From positions 10,726,001 to 10,790,000 of the forward strand of contig AP026542.1 of the NCBI GenBank assembly GCA_026075535.2: DNA of 64,000 nucleotides, written 5' to 3'. This stretch comes from Tricholoma matsutake (lineage: Eukaryota > Basidiomycota > Agaricomycetes > Agaricales > Tricholomataceae). Shown in pieces: positions 1 through 9,960 of the stretch (its first letter is position 1; every line of letters starts with the position of its first letter). The position numbers were made by a program, and so were the translations under genes. Below the pieces are notes generated by a model, which saw nothing but the letters and a program-made list of their open reading frames with translations, searched no databases and had not been told where the DNA came from.

Positions 1-59
1 TAAAAGGGAAATCAACATGTGCCAACATGTGATCTGAAAAGAGCACCCTTTGGATGCGT

Positions 60-175
60 GCCAATTAATCCAGACTATGTTTGGGCCAGGTAAGTTTTTC
101 CATGTTCATGTCTTGTTTTTTTGCATAACTAACATATGTTTTCATTAATCTAGGGGATCTAACGGTGTTGCAACA
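60..175 (+). repeat. Hairpin-plus-intron-like module, copy 1
   Basis: An intron-like stretch at 90-153 begins GTAAGT, has a branch-point-like CTAAC and ends in TAG. It follows the phrase TTTGGGCC and is followed by a variable exon-like tail. The same arrangement recurs at 1915-2035, 2060-2195 and 13540-13660, so this is a dispersed repeat and not a unique gene. No long reading frame crosses it. Confidence 0.5.
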
Positions 176-254
176 ACACGACAATGATAGAACAAGCCCA
201 CACCTAATGATGCCACCACCACCACCCCCAACTGCCACTGTGAGTCACTACTTG

Positions 255-650
255 TAGAAATGGGGAGCAATGATAAAATGGCCAACAATGAGGAAGTAGT
301 TGGGAACAAGGGGGACCAGGAAGAGTGAGAGGACATCAAGGGGGAGACAGCGATGACATGACAACAAGACCAACAAAAATGGGGATGACAGGGGCTGAAT
401 GAAAGGACACCAATGAGACAAGGACAGCTTGAAGGACACTGGCGGGTAGCAGAGGATGATGGCATCAGCGACAATGACAATGGGACAACCAGGACCAGGA
501 CCAGATGGTGACATCGACATCAGGGAATAGAACAATGATGGGGACAAGGGAGAGGATGGCAAGGACTAGATGATGGGGAAGAGGACAATGACAGGGATGA
601 CAAGGATGATGACAATGACACCCCAGCGTCAACAACGAATGGCCCAGCAT
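255..650. repeat. Purine-rich simple repeat (GGGGACAA / GACAATGA type)
   Basis: One strand is dominated by irregular repeats of GGGACAAGG, ACAATGACA and GATGAC, giving strong strand asymmetry. Open frames on both strands here are low-complexity and look like by-products of the repeat. Similar GACAACAACGA tracts lie inside the hAT element at 16680-17060, which ties this stretch to the same repeat material. Confidence 0.5.
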
Positions 651-884
651 TCACCCCTACCATTACTGGTGAGTGGGAAACATGCAACATGTGGTCACAA
701 TTTTTTAGTGGACATGTATTTAATTCCACCTCCCTCTCTTGTGTTTAGGCGAGCTTAAATTTAATTCAAATTGTTTATTTGTACATTAGTGGCTTGTAGT
801 TACCCTGAGTGAACACAGTCTGAGGCTGTTTATTGGACAAGAAGACTTGTATTGTTCTAATTAGCTTCCTGTATAAGTTTATAA

Positions 885-1075
885 CCAATGGACCTGTGGG
901 CAAAACTTGAACATTTTACATACAAAAGCCACAGCCTGGGCCAGGCCAAGCCAGGGCCAAGCTGTGGTTGATGGCTTTGGCCTGGCCTGAGGTTCAAGAA
1001 AGCCAAAGCCGCCTCAAGCCAAGCCAATGCCATGGCTTTCAGGCCAAGCCAGGCCAGAACAGCAGTTACAGCACT
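885..1075. repeat. AAGCCA/AGGCC degenerate repeat tract
   Basis: Degenerate short repeats built from AAGCCA, GGCCAGGCC and their complements, with local self-complementarity. No coding potential beyond repeat-driven open frames. The following 1090-1215 holds a loose inverted pair (AACTGTTTAG against AAACGGTATATACAGTT) of unknown origin. Confidence 0.4.
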
Positions 1076-1257
1076 ATGGCCAATGAAGTAGGGCTCCAAC
1101 TGTTTAGTTTACATTTACTCGTTGAAGGTCAAGTATACGTAAACAGTAGTCTAAACGGTATAACCATCTATATACTGTTTAATAAACGGTATATACAGTT
1201 AAAATATTAGTACAATTTTATTCTAATGATTGTCACCATGCTTCCGTTGCAGTATCT

Positions 1258-1690
1258 TTGGCGGGAGGTCTTTACACTCCCCCACCTTTCCTAGTGTACT
1301 CCGACTGGAGTCTGACTGGAGTCCGACTGGAGTCCACTGGGACTGGTCACCAGCCAACTGCCTGCAAAGTTGCCAGTCCAGTCCCAGTCCAGTCTGACTG
1401 GATTCCACTCAGACTGGTCCAGTGGAGTCCGGTTGGAGTCCAAGTGGAGTCCAAGTGGAGTCCAAGTGGAGTCCAAGTGGAGTCCAAGTGGAGTCCAAGT
1501 GGAGTCCAAGTGGAGTCCAAGTGGAGTCCAAGTGGAGTCCAAGTGGAGTCCAAGTGGAGTCCAAGTGGAGTCCAGTCAGATTCCGCTGAAAAAGTGTGTA
1601 AGAAAAGGAATCGAACCCAGATCCCCATAGGTTGCTTATGTAATCAATCATGATGCACAATATAACCGTTACACCACAGTACCTTGTGTA
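1258..1690 (-). mobile_element. tRNA-derived SINE-like repeat, copy 1
   Basis: Read on the minus strand, a tRNA-like head at about 1690-1603 has a box A (TGGTGTAACGG) and a perfect box B (GTTCGATTC). It is followed by a GGACTCC minisatellite body and a conserved 3' tail, AGGTGGGGGAGTGTAAAG. The same head-body-tail order occurs at 3209-3660 and 13105-13315. Pol III promoter boxes followed by a shared 3' end are the hallmark of a tRNA SINE. An alternative reading is that copies 1 and 2, which face away from each other, are the inverted ends of one 2.4-kb element. No target-site duplication was found. Confidence 0.5.
1430..1577. repeat. 11-bp tandem repeat (AGTGGAGTCCA)
   Basis: About 12 near-perfect head-to-tail copies of an 11-bp unit lie within the SINE-like repeat. 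Because 11 is not a multiple of 3, all frames stay open as 11-residue peptide repeats. This explains the spurious open frames on both strands. The degenerate motif GACTGGAGTCC flanks the array and recurs in the other copies. Confidence 0.9.
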
Positions 1691-1914
1691 AGGCATCATC
1701 TACTTGCATTAGGTACCGTGGTGTGGCTGTGTATGACAAAGCATATTGCCGTATCATCAAATGTGCCAGCTCATCACTCACCACCACCACTGTCGATGCT
1801 GCCTGCCTCCCTCCTCTCTCTACCACCACCACCACTGCATGGACACCCACTGCCACCGCTCCCACGCCCAATCTGCCATCACCACCACCCACAAACAAGC
1901 CGAATGGATGGAAC

Positions 1915-2035
1915 GCAGGCCCAAACGATGCAGATTGCGTCGTTTGGGCCCTAGGTAAGTTTTTTTTTGTTTGCTTTTTGTTTTTATAAACTAACTAACC
2001 AGTTTCTTTAGTTTTCTAGGTTATAAACTACTGGT
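1915..2035 (+). repeat. Hairpin-plus-intron-like module, copy 2
   Basis: A hairpin made of CCAAACGA and TCGTTTGG arms (1921-1947) is followed by a 65-nt intron-like segment, 1955-2019. This has a GTAAGT donor, CTAACTAAC branch site, pyrimidine-rich tract and TAG acceptor, then an exon-like TACTGGTAA phrase. Copy 3 lies immediately downstream as a direct repeat. Confidence 0.55.
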
Positions 2036-2059
2036 AATGACGCCACCACCCACAAACGA

Positions 2060-2195
2060 GCTGACTGGATGGAACGCAGACCCAAACGATGCAGATCATG
2101 TCGTTTGGGCCCTACATAAGTTTTTTTTGTTTGCTTTTTGTTTTTATAAACTCACTAACTTGTTTCTTTTGTTTTGTAGGTTCTACTCTACTGGT
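2060..2195 (+). repeat. Hairpin-plus-intron-like module, copy 3
   Basis: A direct repeat of copy 2. The donor has changed from GTAAGT to ATAAGT at 2116, so it could not be spliced normally. The branch region (CACTAAC) and TAG acceptor at 2177-2179 are kept. The CAAACGA...TCGTTTG hairpin lies just upstream. Confidence 0.55.
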
Positions 2196-2214
2196 AACGA
2201 CTGACGGCCAGACA

Positions 2215-2800
2215 TGAGACAACCCCCCACACCCACCCCACGCCTGCGAGCCCCTGCTCATAGGGTGGATCGTGAGTGTCACCAGGACCCCCAGAATGCA
2301 AAGCAATGGAGCCAACAACACACCACCCGCCTCCAGCCCCTTGAGCAACTGCTTGGGGGGTGGATCACAGGTGGAATGGAGGTGACGACGGTGAACGATG
2401 ACAGGGCAATGCCGATGCCAACATGGAATGACGGGGATCAACCCAGACCCAACGACACCCATGCCAGCCCCCTCCTCCCCATCCAAACGGGATGTGAGGG
2501 TGTCGATAAAGGGTAGGAGACAGCAGAGGGGTAACGGGAGACCTGTGGAGCAGGATACCCACCTGGTAAGCACCCACCTACCCCCTCCCTCGCATGCCAC
2601 ATCACTGACCCCTCCCCCCAACTCCTCCAAACTAGGAGACCCGCAAAACCGACAACACACCCACCCCACGCCGACAAGCACCTGCTCGTTGGGTGGATGG
2701 CGGGTAGACCAGGGCTACAACAACCATGGCACCCATCCCCACGCCTATGAGCCTCTGCTCGTAGGGTGGATGATGGGTGCGGCTTGCTATGGCGACAGAC
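2215..2800. repeat. Array of CGAGCA-n-TGCTCG hairpin units
   Basis: Four diverged units, each centred on a short palindrome (GAGC-loop-GCTC) followed by GGGTGGAT, near 2245, 2340, 2675 and 2750. Spacers are proline/histidine-rich when translated, but the frame is not conserved between units. The same unit is found three times at 16794-17120. Confidence 0.6.
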
Positions 2801-2867
2801 GCATGCGAGGAGGGGTGGGCGACGACACCTACCCCAGACCGCATCCCCCAACCGCCCCTCCCCCGCA

Positions 2868-3105
2868 TTTTGCATGGGGAGGGGTCTTTATTATTTTTAA
2901 TTTATCTCTGCCCCCCCCTCGCACTGAATGCGAGGGGTATATATATTGTAGTACTTACGAATCCCCCCCTCGCGCTGAACATGAGGGGTTTAGTTTTTTA
3001 TGTACATAGTAGTAGTCCCCCCCCTCTCGCAAGATGCGAGAGGGGTTTTTTTTGTTTATTATTATATTATACCCACTCCCTCGTGTCCTACACGAGGGAT
3101 GTGGT
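2868..3105. repeat. Array of CCCTCGCA-loop-TGCGAGGG hairpins
   Basis: Four successive stem-loops of the type CCCCTCGCA-CTGAA-TGCGAGGGG near 2910, 2960, 3018 and 3068. The stems change but pairing is kept (for example CCCTCTCGC with GCGAGAGGG, and CCCTCGTGT with ACACGAGGG). AT-rich spacers of about 25-35 nt separate them. Related arrays lie at 12340-12385 and 16275-17230. No coding function is apparent. Confidence 0.7.
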
Positions 3106-3184
3106 TAATTAAAAATTTTTGATCTTAATTGTTTAAAAAATGCCTCCTCGAAGAATATGAAAAGTTGAGTCATAAATAAACCTT

Positions 3185-3665
3185 ATATTGATCCCCAATA
3201 AATCTCCTGTGGCTCAAGTGGTTGAGCACACTTGTTTGGTTTGTCATGTGATTCCTTATGGTGAGGTCTTGAGTTCAATTCCTGCAGTACACAAATTTAT
3301 TTTGCAGGTACTTTATGAAATTCACCAAGTCCAAAGTCCTTTGAGCTCATATCTAATTGACTTATCATTTGGTTGCACTCGGACTCCAGTTGGACTCCAA
3401 TGGGGGATTGAACTCTACATGACTTAGTGTAGTTCAATTGGACTCCACTAACTGGACTCCAACTGGACTCCACTGGACCAGTCCGAGTGGAATCTGGTGT
3501 TTGAGTGGTTTCCACTTGGAGTCCGGTTGGACTGGACTGGGACTGGACTGGCAACTTTGCAGGCAGTTGGCTGGTGACCAGTCCCAGTGGACTCCAGTCA
3601 GACTCCAGTCGGACTCCGGTCAGTCTGGTCGGACTCCACTAGGACAGGTGGGGGACTGTAAAGTA
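3185..3665 (+). mobile_element. tRNA-derived SINE-like repeat, copy 2
   Basis: A tRNA-like head at 3209-3290 has box A (TGGCTCAAGTGG) and box B (GTTCAATTC) about 50 nt apart, as in a tRNA gene. The body is rich in GGACTCCA/ACTGGACTCC repeats. The 3' tail AGGTGGGGGACTGTAAAG ends near 3663. It is oriented opposite to copy 1. Residual cloverleaf pairing is poor, so this is not a functional tRNA gene. Confidence 0.55.
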
Positions 3666-3992
3666 CTGTTTGGCGGCATCATCTCAAACAGCCGGCTCCA
3701 TATCCAAACCTTCATTAATAGCGCCATCGTGATTGTATTTTCCTTCAAAGAGCTCCATAGATTGCCACAAATGTGTTGGGACTTTGAGAAGACTTGTTCA
3801 ACAGAGACACTAGTCGCAGGAATTGCAAGATAGTCCTGGAGGCTCTGATCCGAGGGAGATAGTATCATCTTCGACCTCCACGATCCTAGGTTCTTCCAGT
3901 TCTTCCGGTTCAATCCTCCTTCTCTTACCTTCTTGCACTGTCAGGTGCTCTTCCAGCAGTTGCAGATTTTTTGCGCTGCATGGAAGTTGCAT
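3666..3992 (-). pseudogene. hAT transposase, C-terminal dimerisation-domain relic
   Basis: The minus strand encodes a recognisable hAT C-terminal (dimerisation) domain: DYLAIPATSVSVEQVFSKSQ followed by a helical stretch ending MKVWI. An acidic linker (RRRIEPEELEEPR) lies upstream in a different frame, so at least one frameshift is present. The catalytic RNase-H-like core is not recognisable nearby. The downstream end abuts the tail of SINE-like copy 2, which suggests truncation or insertion at that point. Best read as a dead hAT copy. The domain call is confident; the boundaries are not. Confidence 0.75.
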
Positions 3993-4019
3993 TTGCTCAA
4001 GGGTGTCTCAAGCTTGCTG

Positions 4020-5390
4020 ATATTTGGTGTAAACTGAACGAGAGGTAGAGGCCACACCAGTATATGCCTGTGCAGGCGGTCGGTGGTGAGGGTCCCTTGT
4101 GGGAATGTGGTCACACTGTTCGATGCACTGAATGAGCGGCATCAGCAGTATGATTACCATTTATGGTGGTAAAGGCACTGGAGGTGAGGTGGGTATGCTT
4201 GTCTTTGGGCTTATCCTCCTTAGTCTTTTTGTTCCCACATTGATGATACTCAACCTGGGAAAACCACCAAAACTGCTGATGAGGTAACCGATGATATTTG
4301 CACAAGTCAGAGGAAGGGTGTGAGGCATTCTGAATGTTTGTGGTCTGACCAAAGGGAAGACAACTGGTTGATACTAGTCATAAAGGTAGTTCTGTGAGAG
4401 AGGAAGGTGTTTGGCGTGGTCCGATGCAGTATCGATTGATATCAAAGAGGATCGACAAGATCAATGGCAAACAATGTCTATCATCGAGGGTCGATGTGTG
4501 AATTCTAAGGACTTTTTGGTAGATCAATAGTATGCAAAGGTTATAGCTGATGGCTAGGAAGTGTCGGAGTAGTTACTAGTGCTAACAATAATTTGATCGA
4601 AGGTCAATCAAGGACGACGATGGTCGTAGAGGTTTCTCGTCGATTGAGAAAACTCATAGAAGTTTAGATCATTTAGAGGATAGATCAGATTTCTTAGAAC
4701 TTTATACGAGGCAATATGTGAAGACAATCTCTTTTCTTCCCAGGTAGATACTACAGACTATGTTTTAAGTGAAACTTCCTAAAATGGTATAAGACACATG
4801 TGTAAGAACATGAGGCAAAAGATATGAGTTAAAACATGAGGCCAAAATGAGACTGGAATTTGAATAAGAAAGAGATATATCATATGACGAAGGAGTAATA
4901 AAGGGAAAGAACTAAAAGGAGACTGTCCTTTGTGTATAAACCATGCTAAGTGTTGCAATAATCCATCCAGCGGGTTCTGTACGCGATAGGAACTTGGAAC
5001 GAGGCTGACCTACTATCAGCAGGTTTGAGCATGAGTTGGAATACTCCCTGGCACATGGTATTCTACCATTTAGATAACAAATGCAGTGCCTGATGTCACT
5101 CGTAGTTTCTTGATGTCGATCGATAATGCTCGACAATGGTCAATGATGGTCAACAATGTTCAATTGCGGTCGCAGTTGTTCAAAGTTGATCGGGGATACT
5201 CGATGTTTGTTCGGAGGGTTCTTAGGGAATTTCAAAATAGTCCTAAAGTTGTGCCATGTAGTTTCTAAGCATGATCGATGTCGCTGGTGATGTTTCAATG
5301 CAGTCAATATGATATCGTGATCGATAGACTTGGTCGAGAGTGGTCATGCTGCTTCTGGGACATTGTAGGAGTTAGCCAATGTGATTAGAA
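4020..5390. other. No gene recognised; diverged interspersed sequence
   Basis: Short open frames on both strands do not resemble known families. There is loose repetition of TCGAT- and TGGTCAA-type words between 4420 and 5350. It may contain the eroded 3' part of the Copia copy whose gag starts at 6186, but no integrase or reverse-transcriptase motif can be seen. Confidence 0.4.
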
Positions 5391-5442
5391 TGTGGTTGTA
5401 ATGGTGAATTGGCCTTTGAGCCGAGGAGACAACCTATCAGTG

Positions 5443-6186
5443 TCATCCACGCTTTTGGGATGACTCTCCATTGTTGTCTTGCCCTTCTTTGGGCTGCCAT
5501 TTGGGGTTTCCCCCTTTGCACTTGACAGCGGAAAGCTTATTGGCCTGAGGCAGGCCAGTGGGCTTTCCAACTGCCATGCACCTAGAGGCTTCAGTGACAA
5601 TGGAGTCCTTGACGTGTTTGAATGTCAAGGAATTAGTAGCGGTCATGTTAAGGACCGTGGCAGATAATGAATCATACTCGCACGGCATTGCAGCAAGTAG
5701 GATCATCGCCTGTACTAGTTCGGGGATGGTGACGTTGGCAGCCATGAGGTGCTCGAACTTGTTAGCCATTTTAGCAATCTCTGGCACTGGGTTTGCAGCC
5801 AGGATTTTGATCGCTATTGCAGACCTAAAGTCCGCAAAGACTTGGGAGGGGCCATCGACACCATAATCAGTGCAAATGAGGTTCCACACCTCCTCAGCAG
5901 TGTCCTTGGTGTTGGCATGCTGCCAAATGGAGGGGGCCAGGTGGAGCACTAGGCTACCAATTGCCTGGTCATTTTTGTTGCTCCAGGTCTGGAGCTTGGC
6001 AGTAGCATCCGCTACGAGAGTAGCATTCATTGCTGTCAAAGGAGGCGCCGGAGGCAGTTTAACTTCCACCCCACTAGTTATCTGCCATAGGCCTTGAGAC
6101 CTGAGCCATGCCTTCATTGAGTTGGCCCATTGAATGTAATTTGATCCATCAAACATTTGTATGAGTTTCTCAAGAGTTGAAGACAT
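5443..6186 (-). pseudogene. gag: Copia-type gag (orphan, downstream pol lost)
   Basis: A 247-residue open frame of the Copia gag type. Near residues 6-35 it has the conserved opening with FDGSNYIQWANSMKAWL, a central region with EVWNLICTDYG and a basic C-terminus. It starts at ATG 6186, about 250 bp downstream (minus strand) of a Copia LTR and primer-binding site, the expected leader spacing. No zinc knuckle, protease, integrase or reverse transcriptase follows in the remaining sequence. The element is therefore truncated, although this gag frame itself is open. Confidence 0.85.
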
Positions 6187-6422
6187 GATCTATGATGGCA
6201 GCTGTTAAAAGTGCTCAATCAGTCTTTTACTCAATAAAACATGTTTAACGATCTCAGGAGAAAGCACTCCTTCAGAGTGTGTAACCCTAGTCAACCTAGG
6301 TTTTAAGTGCAGCTTGCAGGGAGCGCAATGCAGCTTCACGAAGAGCACAAGGTTATAATTTGGAGACTATGATGTCAACATGGTTTGCAGCCAGTTAAGG
6401 TGTGTTTGTGATGTGCCAAGCA

Positions 6423-6434
6423 GGGCCCATAACC
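6423..6434 (-). promoter_or_regulatory. Copia primer-binding site, half-tRNA(iMet) type
   Basis: Read on the minus strand, GGTTATGGGCCC follows directly on the LTR end. It is complementary to the anticodon stem-loop of eukaryotic initiator tRNA-Met (GGGCCCAUAACC). Drosophila copia uses the same site, priming from a cleaved 5' half of tRNA-iMet. Confidence 0.75.
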
Positions 6435-6730
6435 TGTTGGAGCAGACTATACACACTGCACAGCAGAAGAGACAACAAGTTCCTTACAACCTACCTGGGG
6501 TTTAGTAAGACTTACAGCTAGGGTTAGCAGAGGTAAGAACACTGTATTCCTACTACAGTACAGGTTCTCCTTATATACATAATAATAAGGATGTCACATG
6601 ACTTGGGAATGTGTTTACCACATGTATGCACAGTAAGCACAGTAACATGTGTATGCTGCATGTATTGCCTCATGTATTCAGCATGTATTGCCTCATGTAT
6701 GCAGCATGTATCTCAGGGTTAATTTCAACA
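6435..6730 (-). repeat. Copia LTR, copy 1 family
   Basis: A 296-bp LTR with inverted ends TGTTG...CAACA, oriented on the minus strand and followed by the primer-binding site and gag. It holds repeated CATGTAT/GCCTCATG words (6640-6715) and a TATATA box near 6578. Its partner LTR is not present in the window. Confidence 0.75.
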
Positions 6731-6754
6731 ATACTCACCCTAGCTATTATGTTG

Positions 6755-6956
6755 TGTTGGGATAGTCAATCCTAGCACATCATGTTAGTGCATCACTAGT
6801 GGAACTTGTGCATCATGTATAAAAATAGAACACAATGTATTTATAGATCATAACCTAGGTACATCATAGTATAGGGGAATATGAGACGTTCTACCTTGTC
6901 CTGAACACCCATCATTAAATCCCTTCAAACTTCTACTCCACACCATAATCCCAATA
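6755..6956 (+). repeat. Copia 5' LTR
   Basis: A 202-bp LTR beginning TGTTGGGAT and ending ATCCCAATA, an imperfect inverted end. It aligns with 12137-12317 apart from a deletion of about 20 bp and scattered transitions. It carries a TATAAAAATAG promoter-like sequence. Confidence 0.85.
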
Positions 6957-6957
6957 C

Positions 6958-6968
6958 GTTATGGGCCC
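6958..6968 (+). promoter_or_regulatory. Copia primer-binding site, half-tRNA(iMet) type
   Basis: GTTATGGGCCC, two bases after the 5' LTR. It is the same initiator tRNA-Met anticodon-arm complement as in the neighbouring Copia family, so both use the internal half-tRNA priming site and not the 3' CCA end. Confidence 0.7.
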
Positions 6969-7014
6969 TGGCCTTTTTCATATTTAAATCACTCGTTCTG
7001 GATGTGGACACACT

Positions 7015-9960
7015 ATGTCAGATCAACTCGTTGAACTGGAAGAGCCTGAGGAAGATGCACCCTCAGCCCCTATTCGAGCTAGTAGAATTTACACCTCTAA
7101 TGTTGCTCAACAATAGCAACAGGCCACAGCTCAACCAGCAATTGAATTGATTCAGACGAAAGAATATTCAAACGTGAACAGAATTGCTGAACACGATCAC
7201 TTAATGGATGAGATGAAAATTGGCACAAATGGAAAGAGAGAATGAAAAGGGTATTTATCAATTGTGATATAACTGGATATACTCCTGGCAGTGTGAAATG
7301 ACCAGATGAAACCATAGATCCTGTTAACGCAAATAACTGGGACAAAAACGACTCTTGGGCACAACAAGTAATCATGCACAATGTCACCTCCTTGCAAATT
7401 AATCACATCGGACTGAAAACATCAGCTGAAGCAATGTATTCAGCGCTTACAGTCACTCACAAGAACAAGGCACATCAAACAGTAAATCATATACAGTGCC
7501 TGTTATACGAGACCAAGATACTCAATGCAGATGATCTCCTAAAGCATCTTGACACACTTAAATCGTATTGTGACCCCATCAATAAATTCCCCAACCCTGA
7601 ATTCCATGTCTCAGACACCTGCTTCAAAGTGATTATTTCAGCGTCTTTACCTTTGTCTTGGCAGACTTACGTCGAACCCTATAATGGGAATGCCAATGAT
7701 CCCAACAATCTGGACCCCAAAAGGAGAATGTCCTCAGATTCCTTTATTGGCTTATTATGGGAGGAATATAACATTCATATGATGCGCTCTCATAACAAGT
7801 ATTCTAATGGTTCTAGCACCAACCTGGTTAATACCCAGAAGAATAGCGGAACTAACAAAACTTTGGAAGAGCGCATCACGGATCATAAATCCTCCAACAA
7901 ACCTTATTGCAAACATTGTAAGCGACCAGGACATTGGTCAAGTAAATGTCGCAAATATGCTGGTAACAAATGTCAGAACTATGGAAAAATAGGACATAAG
8001 GAAAGAGATTGTTGGAGGAAAAAGAAGGGCAAAGAGAAGCAAAAAGAGGGATCAAAGAAGGGTACTGAAGATTCGAATGTGGGGGAGGAATTGATCACAT
8101 TTCCAGTAAATGAAGAACTTTACAATTTTGACACATATGAAGCCTGTAACCTTGATGTAAATGATGAGCGATTGATCTGGTATGACTGGTTAGCCGATTC
8201 AGCAACAACTTTGCATGTTACGCATCAAAGAGAAGCCTTTATTGCGTACACACGTGTGGAAAAATGTTCCATAACAGGTGTAGGTGGTAAAGAAGCAAAA
8301 ATTGAGGGCCGTGGAACTGTTGAATTAATTTCGACATGTAATGGTCACAATTATGTTTTGCGCTTGGAGGACATACTCCACATACCTGGAACACAGAATA
8401 ATTTGATTTCGTTGGGGCAATGGGATGCAGCTGGTGGGAAATATGCAGGTGGAAAGGGAAGAATTATCTTTATCACTAAAGAGGGGAAGAAAATAGCACA
8501 AGGGAACAAGGTTAACAACCACTTATACAAGATGGAATTAACTGTGTGTGACCAACACCCAACACTTACAATAGAAGCCGCCAATCACCGATCATTCATC
8601 AATAATGATGTGGCACTAAATTGGGAAACCTGGCACAGACACTTTGGTCATGTCAGGTATTCTGGCCTGCAGAAATTATTGGATAGGAATTTGGTCGATG
8701 GATTCAACATCGATAAGCACAGTCCTAAACTGGACTGTATTGCATGTACCGAAGCAAAACAGCACATAGAACCCTTTCCTAAATTGTCCATGCAACAAAT
8801 GGAACCCAGAGAATTGATGCATATTGACTTATGGGGAAAATATGCGATCAAATCTATAAATGGAAATTAATACTACTTGCTATTCATGGATGATGCTAAA
8901 TGCTACATAACCATCCAGTGTTTGAAAGAGAAATCAGACTCAATGCAAGCAGTAATAAATTATTTGGCACATCTAATAACTCAAGGCCAAAAACCAAAGG
9001 GGATCCAAATTGATTGCGGAAAGGAATTTGTAAATGAGAAGTTGGAAAAATGGTGTAGTGAACACGGTATAGAAGTAAGACTAACTGCATCATACTCACC
9101 TTCACAGAATGGCATTGCAGAGCGGATGAATAGAACTCTTGTTGAACTATCACGCGCCATGATAACTGCCAACCAACTTCCCAAACTTCTATGGGAATAT
9201 GCAGTTTTGCATGCGGCTTACCTTCATAACTGATCATTTACAAAACATCTCCCAAAATCAACACCTTATGAAGGATGGTATAAAATAAAACCCAACATAT
9301 TGCATTTACGGGAATTTGGAAGCCACATGTAGATATTACTACAAGGGCAAAAGAAACCCTGAAAAATGCTACCAAAATCAAAACACCAAGCATACGTCAG
9401 CTATGATGATGGCGCTGGGGCAGTAAAATATTACAATGCGGAAACTCACAAAGTACTTACCTCTTGCAACTTCCGAAACATTACACCTTCAGAATGACCT
9501 AAAACTCCTGAACATATTAAAATTACACCCAATTTGCTGCATGAGGGGGAGTCTGCAGGTAGCATGCTGCCAATGGGTGTAACAGATTCTGATGATACAA
9601 CTTGGAATCTTGCACCCAAGAAGCGAAAATGGAATGAAACACAGGAAGATATAGATATTGACAAACCATGGAAGATGCATGGAATTCATACCAATTATAA
9701 GCACCTTCACAATCCTTTTGCATATGAGGAAGATGACAATTTCTTATCAATAGAAGAAGTCTATGCAATTGTTGCTGGAGACAAACTTATGAGTCTCAAA
9801 GATGCAAAGAACTCCCCAGATTGGCCTGAATGGCAAAAGGCCATGAAGACTGAATTGGATTTATTGTCAGAGAAGGGGACTTGGGAACTTGTCCAGAAAC
9901 CTCATGACACAGTACCAATCAAAAATAAATGGATCTTTGTCAAGAAGTGCAATAAAGAAG
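7015..9960 (+). pseudogene. gag-pol: Copia gag-protease-integrase and start of reverse transcriptase
   Basis: ATG 7015 opens gag. A stop at 7114-7116, a frameshift near 7218 and a TGA near 7299 precede a long open stretch, 7374-8870. In order this holds the gag core, a CCHC knuckle CKHCKRPGHWSSKC (near 7910), a second knuckle with one Cys changed to Tyr, a protease site (LADSATT), the HHCC pre-integrase zinc domain (near 8630-8755), and the integrase core with HIDLWG, IQIDCGKEF and GIAERMNRT as the D,D,E residues. A TAA at 8868, a TGA at 9234 and later TAG/TGA codons break the frame. Most fit CGA-to-TGA or similar transitions. The frame runs into the start of reverse transcriptase (IKNKWIFVKK) before the foldback insert. 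Confidence 0.88.

Noticed and set aside
1441..1573. CRISPR-like array
   Set aside because: Units are directly abutting 11-mers with no unique spacers, and the genome is eukaryotic.
1430..1577. Coding minisatellite (VESKWSPSGVQ repeat peptides)
   Set aside because: The 11-bp period gives the same peptide repeat in every frame and on both strands. No flanking coding sequence.
3209..3290. Functional tRNA gene
   Set aside because: A and B boxes are good but the acceptor and anticodon stems do not pair. Better explained as a SINE head. The same applies to 1603-1690 and 13235-13315.
1258..3665. One 2.4-kb DNA transposon with inverted ends
   Set aside because: Not excluded, but a third copy of the same head-body-tail unit at 13105-13320 occurs alone and no target duplication flanks the 2.4-kb pair. 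Independent SINE-like copies fit better.
4420..5350. Regulatory array of TCGAT words
   Set aside because: Words are irregularly spaced with no conserved unit. Could be remnants of a decayed element.
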